Shown in pieces: positions 17,918 to 27,050 of a stretch of DNA of 64,000 nt. This DNA is from Wielerella bovis (lineage in GTDB: Bacteria; Pseudomonadota; Gammaproteobacteria; Burkholderiales; Neisseriaceae), in the NCBI RefSeq assembly GCF_022354465.1, contig NZ_CP092361.1, forward strand, positions 1,178,001 through 1,242,000. The letters run 5' to 3'. The translations under genes and the position numbers were made by a program. The stretch's first letter is position 1. Every line of letters starts with the position of its first letter. The notes under the pieces are model-generated. The model saw only the letters and a list, made by a program, of their open reading frames with translations. It was not told the DNA's origin and searched no databases.

Positions 17918-18011
17918 TTACACCATTTTTAAATTTAAAAGGTATGAGGCACAAGGTTAATAATGATTTGTATATTATTGTTTTTTTAAAAATTTTCAAA
18001 ATTTCGCATTG

Positions 18012-18050
18012 AAAATACTCGCCAATGGATAGTTTGGGCGAGTATTTTTA
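18012..18050. terminator. DUS-free hairpin in the dusC-trpG gap
   Basis: AAAATACTCGCC (18012-18023) pairs with GGCGAGTATTTT (18037-18048), followed by TTA. The 12-bp stem carries no DUS, which is unusual here. No gene ends next to it, so it may close an unrecognised short transcript. Confidence 0.5.
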
Positions 18051-18081
18051 GCTGTACGAGTCTACTTCGCTATTCTCCTTG

Positions 18082-18155
18082 AGTTTTGCATTGTACAAAT
18101 AAGTGTATATTAGAGAGTTGGTAACGCTGCATTATTTTTATTTTAACCGACTATA
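18082..18155. repeat. Correia-like repeat remnant (copy H)
   Basis: Only the right part is clear: TTGTACAAATAAGTG, GAGTTGGTAACGCTGC, then ATTTTAACCGACTATA at 18140-18155. It ends shortly before the trpG promoter. Confidence 0.5.
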
Positions 18156-18169
18156 CAATTAACGTCGAT

Positions 18170-18197
18170 TTGCAGTATATATAAAGTAAGGTATAAT
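18170..18197 (+). promoter_or_regulatory. probable trpG promoter
   Basis: TTGCAG (18170-18175) and TATAAT (18192-18197) with a 16-bp spacer, about 50 bp before the trpG start. Confidence 0.6.
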
Positions 18198-18247
18198 TTA
18201 CAAAATTTTTAATATTATTTAATAAAAATCAAAGGATTATAATAAAA

Positions 18248-18835
18248 ATGTTACTTTTTATAGACAATTACGATAGCTTTACTTACAACATTGTGCAATA
18301 TTTCGGCGAATTGGGACAAAATGTGGTGGTGCGTTGTAATGATGATATTACATTGGACGAGATTGCCACATTGCAACCGCAATATTTAGTCATTGGTCCT
18401 GGTCCTTGTTCGCCCAAAGAAGCAGGTATTTCAGTGGCAGCCATGCAATATTTTGCAGGAAAATTGCCAATTCTGGGGGTATGTTTAGGACATCAAACGA
18501 TTGGCGAAGCATTCGGTGGCAAAGTTGTGCGTGCCAAAACGTTGATGCACGGTAAAACATCGCCTGTGCATCATCACGGTACAGGCGTGTTTCGTGGCTT
18601 ACCCAATCCTGTGATTTGCACGCGCTATCACAGTTTGGTTATTGAGCGCGAAAGTTTGCCTGAACATTTACAGATTACCGCGTGGACAGACGATGGCGAA
18701 ATCATGGGCGTGCGACATCGTGATTATGCGATTGAAGGCGTACAGTTTCACCCAGAAGGTTTGCTGACGGAACATGGACATGATATGTTGAAAAATTTTC
18801 TGGATGAATTTGCCCATTTTAGTCCTGTAAAATAA
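18248..18835 (+). CDS. trpG: anthranilate/aminodeoxychorismate synthase glutamine amidotransferase subunit
   Basis: A 195-residue class I glutaminase. It has the nucleophile motif [15 protein letters not shown] (catalytic Cys near residue 79) and the His-Glu pair in [13 protein letters not shown] near residues 170-180. It supplies ammonia to TrpE (tryptophan) and, in many bacteria, to PabB (folate); the sequence alone does not separate TrpG from PabA. trpE is not adjacent, and trpD is 34 kb away at 52761, so the trp genes are dispersed here. Confidence 0.92.
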   Translation: MLLFIDNYDSFTYNIVQYFGELGQNVVVRCNDDITLDEIATLQPQYLVIGPGPCSPKEAGISVAAMQYFAGKLPILGVCLGHQTIGEAFGGKVVRAKTLMHGKTSPVHHHGTGVFRGLPNPVICTRYHSLVIERESLPEHLQITAWTDDGEIMGVRHRDYAIEGVQFHPEGLLTEHGHDMLKNFLDEFAHFSPVK

Positions 18836-18836
18836 C

Positions 18837-18876
18837 TTTTCAGGCTGCCTTTCTTATCAATAAGGCAGCCTGAAAA
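18837..18876. terminator. DUS-pair terminator after trpG
   Basis: TTTTCAGGCTGCCTT and AAGGCAGCCTGAAAA form a 15-bp perfect stem. Confidence 0.7.
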
Positions 18877-18880
18877 CCCA

Positions 18881-18915
18881 AATCCCTTATTGAAATACAT
18901 CAATAAGGGATTTTT
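18881..18915. terminator. second, DUS-free hairpin between trpG and panC
   Basis: AATCCCTTATTG (18881-18892) and CAATAAGGGATT (18901-18912) are perfect complements followed by TTT. With the hairpin before it, it separates the convergent trpG and panC genes. Confidence 0.7.
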
Positions 18916-18948
18916 GGAAAAGATATGTGATGCAAATACCGTGAAAGA

Positions 18949-19785
18949 TTATGCTGCATCAAATTCAATATTATCAATTAAACGCGTACCACCCAAACGT
19001 GCCGCTGCTAATGCCACCAGTTGTTTATCGCCTAAACGCGCCACTTTCAGGCTGCCTTGTTCACGGATTTCCACATAATCCACTACCCAGCCGTGCGTTT
19101 CTAATTCTTGACGTGCAGCACGCTCATGTGCCACATAATCATGGTTGCCAGATGCCACTTTTGCCACCATATCACGCAATACGCGATACAAACGCGGTGC
19201 TTCGGTACGTTCAGCTTCACTCAAATACTGATTACGGCTGGACAATGCCAAACCATCTGCCGCACGCCCCGTGTCCACAGGAATAATGCGAATTGGCGAA
19301 TTTAAATCGGCAACCATGCCCTGAATAATCGTCAGTTGCTGATAATCTTTTTTGCCAAAACACGCCACATCGGGCTGCACAATATTGAACAATTTGGTTA
19401 CAACAGTTGCCACGCCGCGAAAATGATTGGGACGAAACGCGCCACACAATTCATTTTGTAAATGTGGTGGCTCAACTTGATAATTTTGTGCCACGTTTGG
19501 ATACAACTCACGCTCATCGGGCGCAAAAATCACCGCTACTTCGGCATCGCGCAATTTCACGGCGTCTTGTTCCAAAGTACGTGGATATTTGTCAAAATCT
19601 TCCCCTTGACCAAATTGCAGGCGATTGACAAAAATACTGACCACAACATATTGGGCTTCCTGCTTGGCACGTTTAACCAATGCCAAATGTCCTTCGTGCA
19701 AATTGCCCATTGTGGGTACAAATGCCACGTTGGATACCGTTTTGCGCCACTCACGCAATTCTTGGATAGTATGGATAATTTTCAT
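18949..19785 (-). CDS. panC: pantothenate synthetase
   Basis: A 278-residue enzyme that joins pantoate and beta-alanine with ATP. It carries the nucleotidyltransferase motif [17 protein letters not shown] (about 24-40), [13 protein letters not shown] and SSRNQYLS, all typical. Length is normal. panB is not next to it. The gene is convergent with trpG and downstream of ppiD on the same strand, with a DUS hairpin between. Confidence 0.96.
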   Translation of the reverse strand: MKIIHTIQELREWRKTVSNVAFVPTMGNLHEGHLALVKRAKQEAQYVVVSIFVNRLQFGQGEDFDKYPRTLEQDAVKLRDAEVAVIFAPDERELYPNVAQNYQVEPPHLQNELCGAFRPNHFRGVATVVTKLFNIVQPDVACFGKKDYQQLTIIQGMVADLNSPIRIIPVDTGRAADGLALSSRNQYLSEAERTEAPRLYRVLRDMVAKVASGNHDYVAHERAARQELETHGWVVDYVEIREQGSLKVARLGDKQLVALAAARLGGTRLIDNIEFDAA

Positions 19786-19863
19786 TTTTTATTCTTTCTT
19801 CATTATTTCAGCCTGAAACCTTGGTAAACCACAGATAAGTAATAGATGAGGATTTTTTAAAGG

Positions 19864-19900
19864 TTTCAGGCTGCCTTTTAACTAATAGGCAGCCTGAAAA
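19864..19900 (-). terminator. DUS-pair hairpin between ppiD and panC
   Basis: TTTCAGGCTGCCT and AGGCAGCCTGAAA with an 11-nt loop, directly after the ppiD stop. Confidence 0.6.
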
Positions 19901-19906
19901 TTTCGT

Positions 19907-21742
19907 TTACTCGTTATCCGAAACTTTTTCCGCACCTTGTTTGGTTGGAATTTCTTTTTGCAATATGGCGATATAAGCCTGTGCCAAAGCATCGCCTTTC
20001 AAAGCAGATAAACTTTCACGCGCCATGGCTAATTGCTGCTTATCATCTGCTACTGTTTTAATTGCGCTAACTTCAGTTAAAACAGGCATATTAGGCATAT
20101 CCACCAGCGTATATGCAGGTTTACCATCACGCGGCATCGCTTTCATCAAAGCTTCATACGCAACTTGTGGCGCATGTTGGCGAAATTCCAATGGTAACAC
20201 TTCTTCTGGCGCAGACCATGTCAAAGAAACCGCTTTGCCTGCTTGCAAATCTTTCAACATGGTTTCCGCATGAGCGCGTGCCAAACGGATACTTTCAGAA
20301 CGAACAAAATCTTCTTGCACACGTGCTTTAACTTGCTCAAATGGCTCAATGCTTTCGTTGCGCGTTTCGGTTGCACGTACAAACCATGTTACCCCATTGA
20401 CACTAATGGCTTCTGAATTGTGTTTTTTGGTAAAAACTTCATTACCAAACAGAGCATCAACCACTTGCTGTGGCACATTTAGGCTGTTTGCATTGGCACG
20501 TGTTAGCCATTCATCTTGTTTTTGCAATTCAACGCCTGATTTTTCAGCAGCAGGTTGCAATTTATCAGGTGTTTCAAATGCCAATTCACTTGCTTGTTCC
20601 ACCAGTTTGGCATATTCAGCTTGTGCTTTTCGTTCTTGCAAACGTTGACGAATTTCTTCTTTTTGTCCTTCAAAATCAGGTGTATTAATGTCTGTAACAC
20701 GCGCAATGTGGTAACCAGCATCACTTTCTACTACATCACTTATTTCACCCTCTTTCAACGCAAAAGCAGCATCTTCCAAAGATTGACTGCCCAAACGACC
20801 ATCTTGCGCAAATTCTCCCAGCATACCACCATTATTAGCGGAGCCAACATCTTGCGAATATTTTTTTGCCAGCTCTGCAAATTGTTCAGGTTTTGCTTTT
20901 ACTTCGGAAAGAATTTTTTCCGCTTCGGCTTTTGCTTTAGCACGCGTATCTGCATCTGCTGATTTAGGTGCATTAATTAAAATATGTGCAATCGTGCGTT
21001 TGGCTTTCAGGCTGCCTTGCATTTCATTGAATGCTTGTTGAATTTCTTCATTACTCACTATTTGTTTTGCTGCCAAATCTTTTGGCGATAAAACCATATA
21101 TTCATACTTAATGCCTTGTTGTAAAGCATAATTCTTCTGATTAGCTTCGTAGAATTTTTTTAATTCTTCATCAGAAATTTTCACTTGTGCCACAAAAGCT
21201 TGCGGGTCAATCGCAGCAGAACGAACGGTGCGCGGAGACAAAGTAGCATTCAAAATTTGTGTAGCTTGTGAATCTGACGACACATTGCTTACCAGTAATC
21301 GTTGCATCGCCATCGTTGTTAAACGAACACGCCATTCGTCCATAAATGCTTGTTCATTTGCATAATTGTGTTCCAAAAATTGTTGGAATTTATTTGCATC
21401 AAATTGTCCATTGGTATGAAAATCGGGCATATCCACGATGAATTGTTTGATTTGTTCATCAGAGGCAGTAATTCCCAATTTTTTTGCACCTTCCAACAAA
21501 TAAGCCTGTTGCATCAATGTTTGGAAAACCGCTTGACGGTCAGCTTGCCCACCCGATGCTTCGGTGTTGCGAATGGCTTGTTCCAATTGCATACGAGTAA
21601 TAACTTGCTCGCCAATTTGGACGATGTAGGCATCATTTGGACGTGATTGAAAACTAATCAGACCAAATGACATAAAAGAAAGACCAATTAAACCCAACAT
21701 AATTTGGGCAGGAGTGCGATGTTTTTCAAGAGCGTGAAACAT
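19907..21742 (-). CDS. ppiD: SurA-like periplasmic peptidyl-prolyl isomerase / chaperone PpiD
   Basis: A 611-residue inner-membrane-anchored chaperone. One N-terminal helix (about 13-31, MLGLIGLSFMSFGLISF) is followed by a SurA_N-like chaperone region and a parvulin domain at about 245-355 (KRTIAHILINAP ... GGMLGEFAQDGRLG ... AGYHIARVTDI). PpiD sits by the Sec translocon and helps newly exported proteins fold. Length matches the family. A DUS is embedded in the coding region near 21007. Confidence 0.9.
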   Translation of the reverse strand: MFHALEKHRTPAQIMLGLIGLSFMSFGLISFQSRPNDAYIVQIGEQVITRMQLEQAIRNTEASGGQADRQAVFQTLMQQAYLLEGAKKLGITASDEQIKQFIVDMPDFHTNGQFDANKFQQFLEHNYANEQAFMDEWRVRLTTMAMQRLLVSNVSSDSQATQILNATLSPRTVRSAAIDPQAFVAQVKISDEELKKFYEANQKNYALQQGIKYEYMVLSPKDLAAKQIVSNEEIQQAFNEMQGSLKAKRTIAHILINAPKSADADTRAKAKAEAEKILSEVKAKPEQFAELAKKYSQDVGSANNGGMLGEFAQDGRLGSQSLEDAAFALKEGEISDVVESDAGYHIARVTDINTPDFEGQKEEIRQRLQERKAQAEYAKLVEQASELAFETPDKLQPAAEKSGVELQKQDEWLTRANANSLNVPQQVVDALFGNEVFTKKHNSEAISVNGVTWFVRATETRNESIEPFEQVKARVQEDFVRSESIRLARAHAETMLKDLQAGKAVSLTWSAPEEVLPLEFRQHAPQVAYEALMKAMPRDGKPAYTLVDMPNMPVLTEVSAIKTVADDKQQLAMARESLSALKGDALAQAYIAILQKEIPTKQGAEKVSDNE

Positions 21743-22000
21743 TGTATTTTATTCTATTTTAATTAAAGGGTTAGTTTTCAGGCTGCCTATTTATAGTTTG
21801 TTTAGAATAAAAATAAGATAAAACGACAACAGTATTATTTTTATTTCTAAACGACCATCATTTTACAGATAAGGCTACCTGAACATGGAATCATTTAAAT
21901 TGAAAAAGTATAGCAGATTATCCGATTACAAGAAATAAGCAGCCTGAAATCATCTTTATAGGTTGAAATTTGTGCAAAATCATTATAGTCGTCTGAAATG

Positions 22001-22083
22001 AACATATTGGCATGAAAAGTTAACGCAGTAGGCGCATAAAGTGGCGATAAAAGCAAGTTATTAAGATTGTGAATACAGCTTCT
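22001..22083. repeat. right half of an AGAACCTG-type element
   Basis: Aligns over about 80 bp with 58047-58128: both read CATATTGGC, then AACGCAGTAG, AAGTGGCGATAAAAGCAA and ATTAAGATT, and finish in a TTCT end. The left half is missing. Confidence 0.65.
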
Positions 22084-22218
22084 AAATCAAAACAATACAG
22101 AAGTGTTAGCTGCCTTATGCACTTAAATTTGTAGACAGTACCTACTGTTACCTATCCTTAAATTATTTCTATTTCAACGGCTATATTTATTCTATTCTAA
22201 CTTTAAATCATCTTGTTT

Positions 22219-22233
22219 TAGACAAATTGTCTA
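22219..22233. promoter_or_regulatory. candidate operator upstream of leuC
   Basis: TAGACAAATTGTCTA is a perfect 15-nt palindrome (TAGACAA, A, TTGTCTA). A half-site TTTGTCCAAA lies about 14 bp downstream. It is about 115 bp before the leuC start. The binding protein is unknown. Confidence 0.4.
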
Positions 22234-22345
22234 TTTTTGTATCATTTGTCCAAAAATTTTAAAACAATTCTTGCAATTTATGTCTAAAAAGTCTAAACTC
22301 GCGGCTGAATTTTTACTCAACCCTTTACATAGAAGAACAAAAATC

Positions 22346-23755
22346 ATGGCACAAGCACAAACCCTTTACGATAAACTCTGGAACAGCCACGTTGTCCGCG
22401 AAGAAGAAGACGGCACGGTTTTATTGTACATTGACCGCCATTTGGTACACGAAGTAACCAGCCCACAGGCTTTTGAAGGCTTGAAAATGGCAGGACGCAA
22501 ACTGTGGCGCATTGACAGCGTGGTGTCCACCGCCGACCACAATGTCCCCACAGGCGAAATCGCAGACGGCATCAAAGACCCGATTTCCAAATTGCAAGTG
22601 GACACTTTGGACAACAACATCAAAGAGTTCGGCGCATTGGCGTATTTCCCGTTTATGGACGAAAGTCAGGGCATTGTGCATGTGATGGGGCCTGAACAGG
22701 GCGCGACTTTACCGGGAATGACGGTGGTGTGTGGCGACTCGCACACGTCCACGCATGGCGCGTTTGGCGCTTTGGCGCACGGCATTGGCACGTCCGAAGT
22801 GGAACACACGATGGCAACCCAATGTATTACCGCGAAAAAATCCAAATCCATGTTGATTGACGTTTCAGGCAGCCTGAAAGACGGCGTTACCGCCAAAGAC
22901 GTTGCCCTGTACATCATCGGACAAATCGGCACGGCTGGCGGCACGGGTTATGCGGTGGAATTTGGCGGCTCGGCAATCCGCAGTTTGAGCATGGAAGGGC
23001 GCATGACTTTGTGCAATATGGCGATTGAAGCGGGCGCGCGTTCAGGCATGGTTGCGGTGGACGAAACCACCATCAATTATGTGAAAGACCGCCCATTCGC
23101 ACCCAAAGGCGAACATTGGGACAAAGCCGTAGCATACTGGCGCACTTTGGTGTCGGACGAAGGCGCGGAATTTGACAAAGTGTTCCGTTTCAAAGGCGAA
23201 GACATTGAACCGCAAGTAACTTGGGGCACATCGCCCGAAATGGTGGCGGACGTGAACGGCAAAGTGCCCAACCCAGCCGATGAAACAGACGCAGTCAAAC
23301 GCGCTGGCATGGAAAGGGCGTTGGAATACATGGGTTTGCAAGCGGGTACGCCTTTGAAAGACATTGCGGTGGACATCGTGTTTATTGGCTCTTGCACCAA
23401 TTCGCGCATTGAAGATTTGCGCCAAGCGGCGGCTGTGGCGAAAGGGCGCAAAAAAGCCGACAATGTTCAGCGCGTGTTGGTCGTACCTGGCTCGGGCGTG
23501 GTCAAAGCGCAAGCGGAACGCGAAGGCTTGGACAAAATTTTCTTGGACGCAGGTTTTGAGTGGCGCGAACCGGGTTGTTCCATGTGTTTGGCGATGAATG
23601 CCGACCGTTTGCAACCGCAACAGCGTTGCGCGTCCACGTCCAACCGCAATTTTGAAGGTCGTCAAGGCAATGGCGGTCGCACGCATTTGGTTAGCCCAGC
23701 AATGGCGGCGGCGGCGGCGGTTACGGGGCATTTTACCGATATTCGTACGATGTAA
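22346..23755 (+). CDS. leuC: 3-isopropylmalate dehydratase large subunit
   Basis: A 469-residue aconitase-family enzyme of leucine synthesis. The cluster-binding cysteines are seen in [13 protein letters not shown] and [11 protein letters not shown] chose the ATG at 22346 ([12 protein letters not shown]), the usual start; the frame is open for 25 codons upstream but has no family support. Codon use is GC-rich relative to the flanks. A DUS within the gene encodes SGSLKDG at about 22864-22880. Its partner leuD lies 1.8 kb downstream, after three small lipoprotein genes. Confidence 0.96.
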   Translation: MAQAQTLYDKLWNSHVVREEEDGTVLLYIDRHLVHEVTSPQAFEGLKMAGRKLWRIDSVVSTADHNVPTGEIADGIKDPISKLQVDTLDNNIKEFGALAYFPFMDESQGIVHVMGPEQGATLPGMTVVCGDSHTSTHGAFGALAHGIGTSEVEHTMATQCITAKKSKSMLIDVSGSLKDGVTAKDVALYIIGQIGTAGGTGYAVEFGGSAIRSLSMEGRMTLCNMAIEAGARSGMVAVDETTINYVKDRPFAPKGEHWDKAVAYWRTLVSDEGAEFDKVFRFKGEDIEPQVTWGTSPEMVADVNGKVPNPADETDAVKRAGMERALEYMGLQAGTPLKDIAVDIVFIGSCTNSRIEDLRQAAAVAKGRKKADNVQRVLVVPGSGVVKAQAEREGLDKIFLDAGFEWREPGCSMCLAMNADRLQPQQRCASTSNRNFEGRQGNGGRTHLVSPAMAAAAAVTGHFTDIRTM

Positions 23756-23898
23756 AATGAGATTTCAGGCAGCCTGAAAGTTTATGTAGGGTGCAACTTG
23801 TTGCACCATTTCAAAAATTTTGATTTTGTGGAGTAAATTGTCCCCTGCATTTTGCTGCCTTCTCGCATTTTCAGACAGCCTGAAAGGAAAAAAACAGC

Positions 23899-24633
23899 AT
23901 GAAAATCAAATTATTCATCACATCGCTATTGCTTTTAAGTGCTTGTCATCAAGCCCAAAATGCCAGCGAAGCCAATCCCAATCCCGAAACCGCATCTGAT
24001 GTGGTAGCCAATAATCCCAGTATACCCATTAAAGTGGATTTGCCGATTGATTTCAAAGGCGTGAACAGTTTGATTCATCCAATCGTGGTTTCTGCCGTAG
24101 AACAATATGCCGAAAAATCGTATTCAGGTTCGGGCAAGACCGTTTCCAGTTACATTGATGTGTACGATTATCAACTATCGGGCAAGATGTTCAATTTGGT
24201 GTTTGAAGACAAACAAACGGGCGCAACCAAAGCCCTGTTTCCCCACAATACGCAATTCATTCATCGTGCGGAATATGTGATTGCTACGATTGCCGATAAA
24301 GAAAATGAGCAAAAAGTGAAACAACGCCAGTTTTATCGCCATTTCGTGTATCAAGTTCAAGAAAAATTGGACGAAAAAGCCCCATTTCACAAAGAACGCG
24401 CTTTGTATTTGAGCGATGAAACAGGCGAAAATCTACAAAAATTGCATAAAAATGACGAATTTTTGATTGAAACACGCTGGCTGCCTGAAATGGAGCGTTA
24501 TTATTTCACCACCAAATCCGACAGCGACCAAGACGGCAAAATCACACTCGCCGACCAATCATATAATTATTACATTGATTTTAAAGAAAAAGATAAGCCT
24601 GTGGTGCAGGCGTATGATTTTATGCCAAAATAG
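23899..24633 (+). CDS. lipoprotein with a C-terminal EF-hand-like loop
   Basis: A 244-residue lipoprotein (lipobox LSAC, C16) not recognised as a named family. After an Asn/Pro/Glu-rich linker comes a domain with VEQYAEKSYSGSGKTVSSYIDVYDY and a basic-acidic middle. Near the end, D208-S-D210-Q-D212-G-K-I matches the DxDxDGxI calcium-binding loop of EF-hand and dockerin proteins, suggesting Ca2+ binding. It lies between leuC and leuD. Function unknown; envelope localisation is the only firm inference. Confidence 0.7.
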   Translation: MKIKLFITSLLLLSACHQAQNASEANPNPETASDVVANNPSIPIKVDLPIDFKGVNSLIHPIVVSAVEQYAEKSYSGSGKTVSSYIDVYDYQLSGKMFNLVFEDKQTGATKALFPHNTQFIHRAEYVIATIADKENEQKVKQRQFYRHFVYQVQEKLDEKAPFHKERALYLSDETGENLQKLHKNDEFLIETRWLPEMERYYFTTKSDSDQDGKITLADQSYNYYIDFKEKDKPVVQAYDFMPK

Positions 24634-24796
24634 TTTGGAATAGTTTTACATATTCAATCCTCTTTAATTTTCAGGCAGCCTGAAAAATATGTTAAATTAA
24701 GTTAAACAATCCAATCATTTACCCAATTTCAGCAATAATAATCGCCGCATGAATTTCATGCGTTTTGATGATATTTTTATTTATAAGGATTATTTC

Positions 24797-25075
24797 ATGA
24801 AAAAAATTGCTTTAACATTGGCAAGCGCCATCATCTTATCTGCTTGTTCTGGCACAGGTTCTGGTATTGTTCAAGATAGCATCAATGCAGGTACATCTGC
24901 TGCAACCGAAACCGCAACTACTGCAATTACAGGCAAATTAACTGGCGCAAACACATCTAGCGCAAGTGCGATTGCAAAAGATGCGGCAACTTCTGGCAAA
25001 AATGCTGCTATCCAAAAAGCAACCAGCAGCATCACAGGTGGCTCTACTGCACCTAGCACACCAAACAATCAATAA
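24797..25075 (+). CDS. small Ala/Thr/Ser-rich lipoprotein
   Basis: A 92-residue protein starting at the ATG at 24797 (AAGGA at 24785-24789); the open frame runs 16 codons further upstream without a ribosome site. It has a lipobox LSAC (C17) and a low-complexity mature part of Ala, Thr, Ser and Gly with repeated AT-A-T and SS-A-A blocks. I do not recognise the family. It precedes a DUS-pair hairpin. Confidence 0.65.
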   Translation: MKKIALTLASAIILSACSGTGSGIVQDSINAGTSAATETATTAITGKLTGANTSSASAIAKDAATSGKNAAIQKATSSITGGSTAPSTPNNQ

Positions 25076-25097
25076 TTTTGGGTAAATGGGTTACTGT

Positions 25098-25135
25098 TTT
25101 CAGGCTGCCTATCTCCAAATAATACAGCCTGAAAC
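25098..25135 (+). terminator. DUS-pair hairpin
   Basis: TTTTCAGGCTGCCT... and ...ACAGCCTGAAACC form an imperfect stem after the lipoprotein gene ending at 25075. Confidence 0.5.
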
Positions 25136-25216
25136 CTATTATTTGCATCAAAATTGCTTATGAAAAAAGGTCTCTCCGTTTAACCCCTTTTTTCAATTTT
25201 TAACAAGGATTCAACT

Positions 25217-25474
25217 ATGAAAAACACATTATTACTGGCAGCTGTTGTTGTAACCTTAGCAGCTTGCGCAGATACACGCAGCCACATCACCAGCGATTCA
25301 GGTGAATGGAATCGCATTGAATACGGCGTAGGCAAAGATACGCAAGAATTAACCGAACAACAACAAGCCGTTGCCAAACAAGGCGAGCACGTTCGTTCAT
25401 ACCAAGGTGGCACGCCAAACTTCCAAACTCCACAAGTTCAAGTTCACCACGAATCACAACTGAACCCACTGTAA
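25217..25474 (+). CDS. small lipoprotein
   Basis: An 85-residue lipoprotein (lipobox LAAC, C17) after AAGGA. The mature part is polar and glutamine-rich with [26 protein letters not shown]. The family is not recognised. It is followed by a DUS pair (25483-25516) and then leuD. Confidence 0.65.
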   Translation: MKNTLLLAAVVVTLAACADTRSHITSDSGEWNRIEYGVGKDTQELTEQQQAVAKQGEHVRSYQGGTPNFQTPQVQVHHESQLNPL

Positions 25475-25482
25475 TCGGGTAT

Positions 25483-25516
25483 GCAGCCTGAAAACATATT
25501 TTTCAGGCTGCTATTT
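25483..25516 (+). terminator. DUS-pair hairpin before leuD
   Basis: GCAGCCTGAAAA and TTTTTCAGGCTGC pair around a short loop. Confidence 0.55.
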
Positions 25517-25544
25517 TTATTATCAAAACGCAGAGATATCACTT

Positions 25545-26183
25545 ATGAAAGCATTCACACAACTTACCGCTATTGTCGCGCCACTTGACCGCAGCAATGT
25601 GGACACGGACGCGATTATCCCCAAACAATTTCTCAAATCCATCAAACGCAGCGGCTTTGGTGTCAACGCCTTTGACGAATGGCGTTACCTAGACCACGGC
25701 GAACCGGGGATGGACAACAGCAAACGCCCACTCAATCCTGATTTTTCGTTGAACCAACCGCGTTATCAAGGCGCGCAAATTCTGCTGACGCGCAAAAATT
25801 TCGGTTGCGGTTCATCGCGCGAACACGCGCCTTGGGCTTTGGACGATTACGGTTTCCGCGCCGTGATTGCGCCAAGTTTTGCCGATATTTTCTTCAACAA
25901 CTGCTACAAAAATGGCTTGCTGCCGATTGTGTTGAGCGAAGAGCAAGTGGAACAATTATTCCAAGAAACTTTTGCCAACGAAGGCTATCAATTAACTATT
26001 GATTTGGAAAAACAAAGTTTGACCACGCCCAGCGGCACGGTTTTCCATTTTGATATTACCGAACACAGAAAACATTGTTTGCTCAATGGTTTAGATGAAA
26101 TTGGTTTGACTTTGCAGCACGCCGATGAAATTAAAACCTTTGAAGAAAAACACAAAGCCGAACAGCCATGGTTGTTCAATTAA
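25545..26183 (+). CDS. leuD: 3-isopropylmalate dehydratase small subunit
   Basis: A 212-residue partner of Leu[16 protein letters not shown] (about 87-101) is the family signature, and [14 protein letters not shown] is at the N-terminus. Length is normal. A DUS hairpin lies between it and the upstream lipoprotein gene, so leuC and leuD may be transcribed separately. leuB is not in the window. Confidence 0.96.
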   Translation: MKAFTQLTAIVAPLDRSNVDTDAIIPKQFLKSIKRSGFGVNAFDEWRYLDHGEPGMDNSKRPLNPDFSLNQPRYQGAQILLTRKNFGCGSSREHAPWALDDYGFRAVIAPSFADIFFNNCYKNGLLPIVLSEEQVEQLFQETFANEGYQLTIDLEKQSLTTPSGTVFHFDITEHRKHCLLNGLDEIGLTLQHADEIKTFEEKHKAEQPWLFN

Positions 26184-26810
26184 ATCAAAAAAATACAGAC
26201 GAGATGACGGCACAAGAAACCGTGTCTCGTCTTTTGCGAATGTTGGAAAATCAAGAACCCATGCTTGAATTTTCACAGCAACAGTATTTTTCGCCCATTT
26301 ATTCGCGCGAATGGTATAAAACGCAAGTTGTCCGCAGAACTTTTGATTTATTGGGTTATTCATGGGCTTCTTGTCCAGATTTTTGGGCAATACCTCTGAT
26401 TTTGATTTTTTGTTTGTTGTTGATTTTATCAGCAATTTTGGCGGTATTTCTTACCGCCTTTGCATCGTTTTTTTGTACATAGGCTGCCTGAAAATCCGCT
26501 TGTGCACATAGATTTTGCCCAACGCGAAATCACGTTTTGGCAAAATCAGAAGTGTATTCAAAAGATTGAATTGGGTTTACCATCTAGTTTGATGTATAAG
26601 CAACAACCTTTGTGTTTTTCTGTTAATAATAAATTGATTAAATTAAATATTTACGATAAAAACAGCAAGGGACATCTATTATGGCAAATGGAAACCGCCG
26701 TTTTGTTCGGAAAAACCGAAGCAAAATTTTTACAACAAATTGATGATTTAACAGGAAAAATGGCAAAAAAATTGAATTTAACTTTGTTTTATGAAAAAAC
26801 GAGTGTTTAG
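26168..26810 (+). pseudogene. membrane protein gene split by a frameshift at a T7 tract
   Basis: Two open frames abut. The first (start 26168 overlapping leuD, or more likely ATG 26204) ends in a membrane helix FWAIPLILIFCLLLILSAIL and stops at about 26482. The second runs on to 26810 in the next frame, has only a TTG start, and begins as if in mid-protein. Removing one T from the T7 run at about 26468-26474 joins them into one protein of about 200 residues: membrane helix, then a beta-rich domain (IDFAQREITFWQNQK ...). The family is not recognised. Could be dead, switchable by slippage, or a sequencing error. Confidence 0.6.
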
Positions 26811-27050
26811 ATGCTAATGACAGCATAGCTGTTTTGGTTTTTTGGAAAAATTGTTCAATTTAGGTTACGAGTGAAGCAGGCTTGTAAAGCAAAACAAACA
26901 CAAAACGAATTGACATTAACCCCTATGAACATAAGGCAGCCTGAAAATGCGCAAGCAGATTTTTTGTACGCCCAAAATACTGTGTGCATTCATTTTCAGG
27001 CTACCTTTTGTTATCATTACTCTCTTTAATTATTTTTCAAAAACACCATC

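Larger units (their letters stand above)
21743..22345. other. 600-bp gap with layered repeat remnants
   Basis: No credible gene. From left to right it holds a DUS at about 21776, a short AATAAAAATAAGATAAAACGAC remnant (about 21806-21853), the right half of the AGAACCTG element (22001-22083), a decayed Correia-like segment (about 22100-22191, TTAGCTGCCTTATG ... CAACGGCTATA) and the TAGACAAATTGTCTA palindrome before leuC. Confidence 0.5.

Noticed and set aside
23042..23731. 229-codon open frame opposite leuC
   Set aside because: Antisense shadow of leuC, made open by its codon bias.
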